A DNA stretch of 64,000 nucleotides, taken from the NCBI RefSeq assembly GCF_037975245.1, contig NC_092563.1, positions 10,257,001-10,321,000 of the forward strand. Reading direction: 5' to 3'. Each line of letters begins with the position of its first letter. Positions within the stretch are counted from its first letter, which is position 1. Origin of the DNA: Apostichopus japonicus. Its lineage: Eukaryota > Echinodermata > Holothuroidea > Aspidochirotida > Stichopodidae. A model generated the notes under the pieces. It worked only from the letters and a program-made list of their open reading frames with translations, made no database searches and was not told where the DNA came from. Below, piece by piece: positions 62,112-64,000 of the stretch. The position numbers and the translations under genes were made by a program.

Positions 62112-62160
62112 ATCCGCCTGATGAGTCCCCAAAATGGACGAAACCGGTCGTGAAGTGGAT
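62112..62160 (+). ncRNA. Hammerhead ribozyme, type I, minimal stem III
   Basis: All core elements are present in order: CTGATGA (62118-62124), stem II GTCC/GGAC closed by loop CCAAAAT, GAAA (62140-62143), a very short stem III (AC-CG-GT) and the cleavage triplet GTC (62147-62149). Stem I can form from ATCC (62112-62115) with GGAT (62157-62160) plus a few core-proximal pairs (C-G, G-U, C-G), leaving an internal loop. Short stem III forms are typical of hammerheads in Penelope-like elements and animal retrozymes, which are thought to act as dimers. Predicted cleavage follows C62149. Confidence 0.82.
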
Positions 62161-62401
62161 TTTTTCTGGTGTGTTGATCTTTATTAATTTCATATATATC
62201 TGCCATACCTCTTGCTTCACATTTATTTCTAATTTACGGCTTGGCTGCATAAAGTGATAATTCTGTGTAAATTGTCAGATTCAAAAGAAGCACCAGGGTG
62301 CACTCTGTACAATAATAACACCTGGGTAAAACGCCCTCATTAACAGTTAAACAAAGCCGGTTTATGCCCATTCACACACCAGTGGAATCTCTGTGGTCGG
62401 G

Positions 62402-62402
<1 letters not shown>

Positions 62403-62477
<75 letters not shown>
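62403..62477. repeat. (TA)n microsatellite
   Basis: About 75 bases of pure TA directly after the second copy of the retrozyme-like block. Frames on both strands encode only alternating Ile/Tyr. Confidence 0.98.
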
Positions 62478-62479
<2 letters not shown>

Positions 62480-64000
62480 ACCAGCTGTTCTTCCTTACAA
62501 GTTCACCCCAGTCATTTTGATTATAGATGTTCACACTCAGATCAGACTCCAGACGGGACAGCCATTGGCCCACACAAATGCAGCTGCTAGCACTTGTTTG
62601 TCATTTTCTTAATTCAAAACGTGATTTGAGGATCTACTTTCAATCTTGACAACGCTGAAAGCTGTTTAATATGAAATTTAACTGGGTAGCATAATCCATA
62701 ATCTCGCAACCATATGAGTTCAATTACGTGTGTGTCGACAAAGACTCCGTGGAATGTAACGATATTCAAAAGAATTTCTATTTTTGATCCACTTGCATTG
62801 CCACAATAACTTCAAAGTTGTTTATCTTATCCGGTCATGTACAGTAGTGTGAACTATATATTGCTTTTCATAGACAATTTGTGCAAACATGTAACATTCC
62901 GTCTAAAACTGAACTAACATCTTTTGATTGTGGGTAGGGTGGACCATTTTGGGGTGGGGCACAAAAATATTGCGTGTACTACGTTTAACAAAAATCATAT
63001 GATGGTCTAATTGTTTAAAGTCATAGCAACATATGGGCTTATAATTCGGTGAGTGACTGACCACGGGTTATGAAAGCTCTATGAGTGTTGACGTCATTGG
63101 TCAAAGGGCATTTTTATTCAAACCTTTGAGTGTGTGTTGTTATGTATTCATGATTGATGATGTAGCACTTAGCTTTAAGACTAAATATGTGCTGGTTACG
63201 CAACCACGAGATACATTAGATCAAGGGAAGCGGGATTCAAATCTGTGATGAGTCGCCTGCCTTTGAGAAGATATTATGACACGGTATATTAAAATGAGGA
63301 CAAACACAATATTCTATCGTAATCCGCAAGGTAAATATGATCTATTCACCGTACGATAAAAGAGAAATTACGATATGCAAAATAAAAATATATAAAATAC
63401 AAGTAAGTTAAAACACAATTAAAACATGATATTCATCATGGCCTAACACTCTAATGGCCTACTAAACTAATAACTCGGGAGTCGCTCATCTCGTCTAATA
63501 TGTATTACTGCATAATGGTTGGCCCCTCAATCTCGTCTAGTATAATATAGTGCAATGGTTGGTCCCTCAGTCCACGAATAACGTCTATTAGTGGGGGTGC
63601 ATCATGCGTCCTTGGTTACCCGGACCAGGAGTGGGGTTCCGGCGTCTAAAATAGTCGTCTACAAGGACATCTATAATTACGGTCTCTCGAATAGGTGAAA
63701 CTACATCAAAGTTCTACATGTATAAAAGCTGTGTAGAAATTAATGAAATTAATTTCTAATGAAACTGGAACAGTTTGGCACAGCCAGGTGCATGGCAGCT
63801 TGGAGTGTCTTGGTGAATGGTCACCATGCATTGCCAACACAATAAAAATAAACTAAACAAAGGGCAAGGGGATTAACGGTCTCCCACAGTAAACAAACAA
63901 TTACTAAGCAATTAAAATAAGCATGAAAATATGCGATAATATACAACAAAGATAACCAGTAAGGGTGACACAACAATAATGAAATAGTATAAGCAAATGT
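62478..64000. other. Noncoding stretch to window end
   Basis: Nothing firmly recognisable. Around 63480-63580 the phrase AATGGTTGG(C/T)CCCTCA occurs twice in a loose ~55-bp duplication with CTCGTCTA. No hammerhead core, TIR or exon was found. Confidence 0.4.

Larger units (their letters stand above)
61956..62400 (+). mobile_element. Retrozyme/PLE-like duplicated unit (~300-bp direct repeat)
   Basis: A block starting TCTGTGTTAATTTTCAGATT (61961) recurs as TCTGTGTAAATTGTCAGATT at 62262, offset about 301. Both blocks contain GTGCACTCTGTACAAT, GGGTAA(T/A)ACGCCCTCATT and ACAAAGCC(A/G)G. The first copy continues through tRNA-like A and B boxes into a hammerhead ribozyme and about 95 bp of AT-rich sequence before the second copy begins. 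The second copy breaks off at TGTGGTCGGG into a (TA)n tract. Tandem units separated by hammerheads are the hallmark of retrozymes and Penelope-like element long repeats; the assignment is an inference. Confidence 0.65.

Noticed and set aside
62340-62590. Frames with long Ile-Tyr alternation
   Set aside because: Pure translation of (TA)n.

Overview
This window is eukaryotic, most likely from a marine invertebrate deuterostome; an echinoderm such as a sea cucumber is my best guess, based on repeat style and not on a search. The sequence is visibly AT-rich, has no bacterial-style operons, and carries introns with GT/AG ends, abundant terminal-inverted-repeat (TIR) transposons and many minisatellites. 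Nearly all long open frames lie over tandem repeats or transposons and are not genes.

Genes that can be supported: (1) PSMG4 (proteasome assembly chaperone 4), complete coding sequence in three exons on the minus strand, 42212 to 38745, about 126 residues. (2) A plus-strand gene with four phase-consistent exons at 29781-32431, encoding the C-terminal part of a CUB - LDL-receptor class A - transmembrane - long cytoplasmic tail protein, with a possible half-CUB exon near 28.0 kb; the layout resembles NETO proteins. (3) A minus-strand gene of unknown family with three phase-consistent exons (57464-57363, 56327-56059, 55811-55674) and a possible further exon at 53236-53126. (4) A weaker plus-strand candidate with exons at 36585-36743 and about 37460-37565.

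Layout: 0-5.9 kb holds minisatellites and a tRNA-derived SINE. 6-13.3 kb holds nested hAT-like elements and a 21-bp tandem array interrupted twice by transposons. 13.3-21.7 kb is featureless noncoding sequence. 21.7-26.1 kb holds a hAT MITE, a 113-bp repeat and a 3.1-kb TIR element with decayed exons. 28-32.4 kb is the CUB/LDLa gene. 33-38.6 kb holds minisatellites, a hAT MITE and a TTAA-flanked MITE. 38.7-42.2 kb is PSMG4 with transposons in both introns. 44.3-50.1 kb is a dense nest of hAT-type elements, including a C-terminal hAT transposase remnant. 53-57.5 kb is the unknown gene. 61.9-62.5 kb holds a duplicated ~300-bp unit with tRNA-like boxes and a near-canonical hammerhead ribozyme, followed by a long (TA)n tract.

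The two most notable items are the hammerhead ribozyme/retrozyme-like unit near 62.1 kb and the transposon nest, whose insertion order can be read from target-site duplications (TSDs). A ~95-bp module with a GCGCCA...TGGCGC hairpin recurs at least ten times inside elements that have otherwise different ends.
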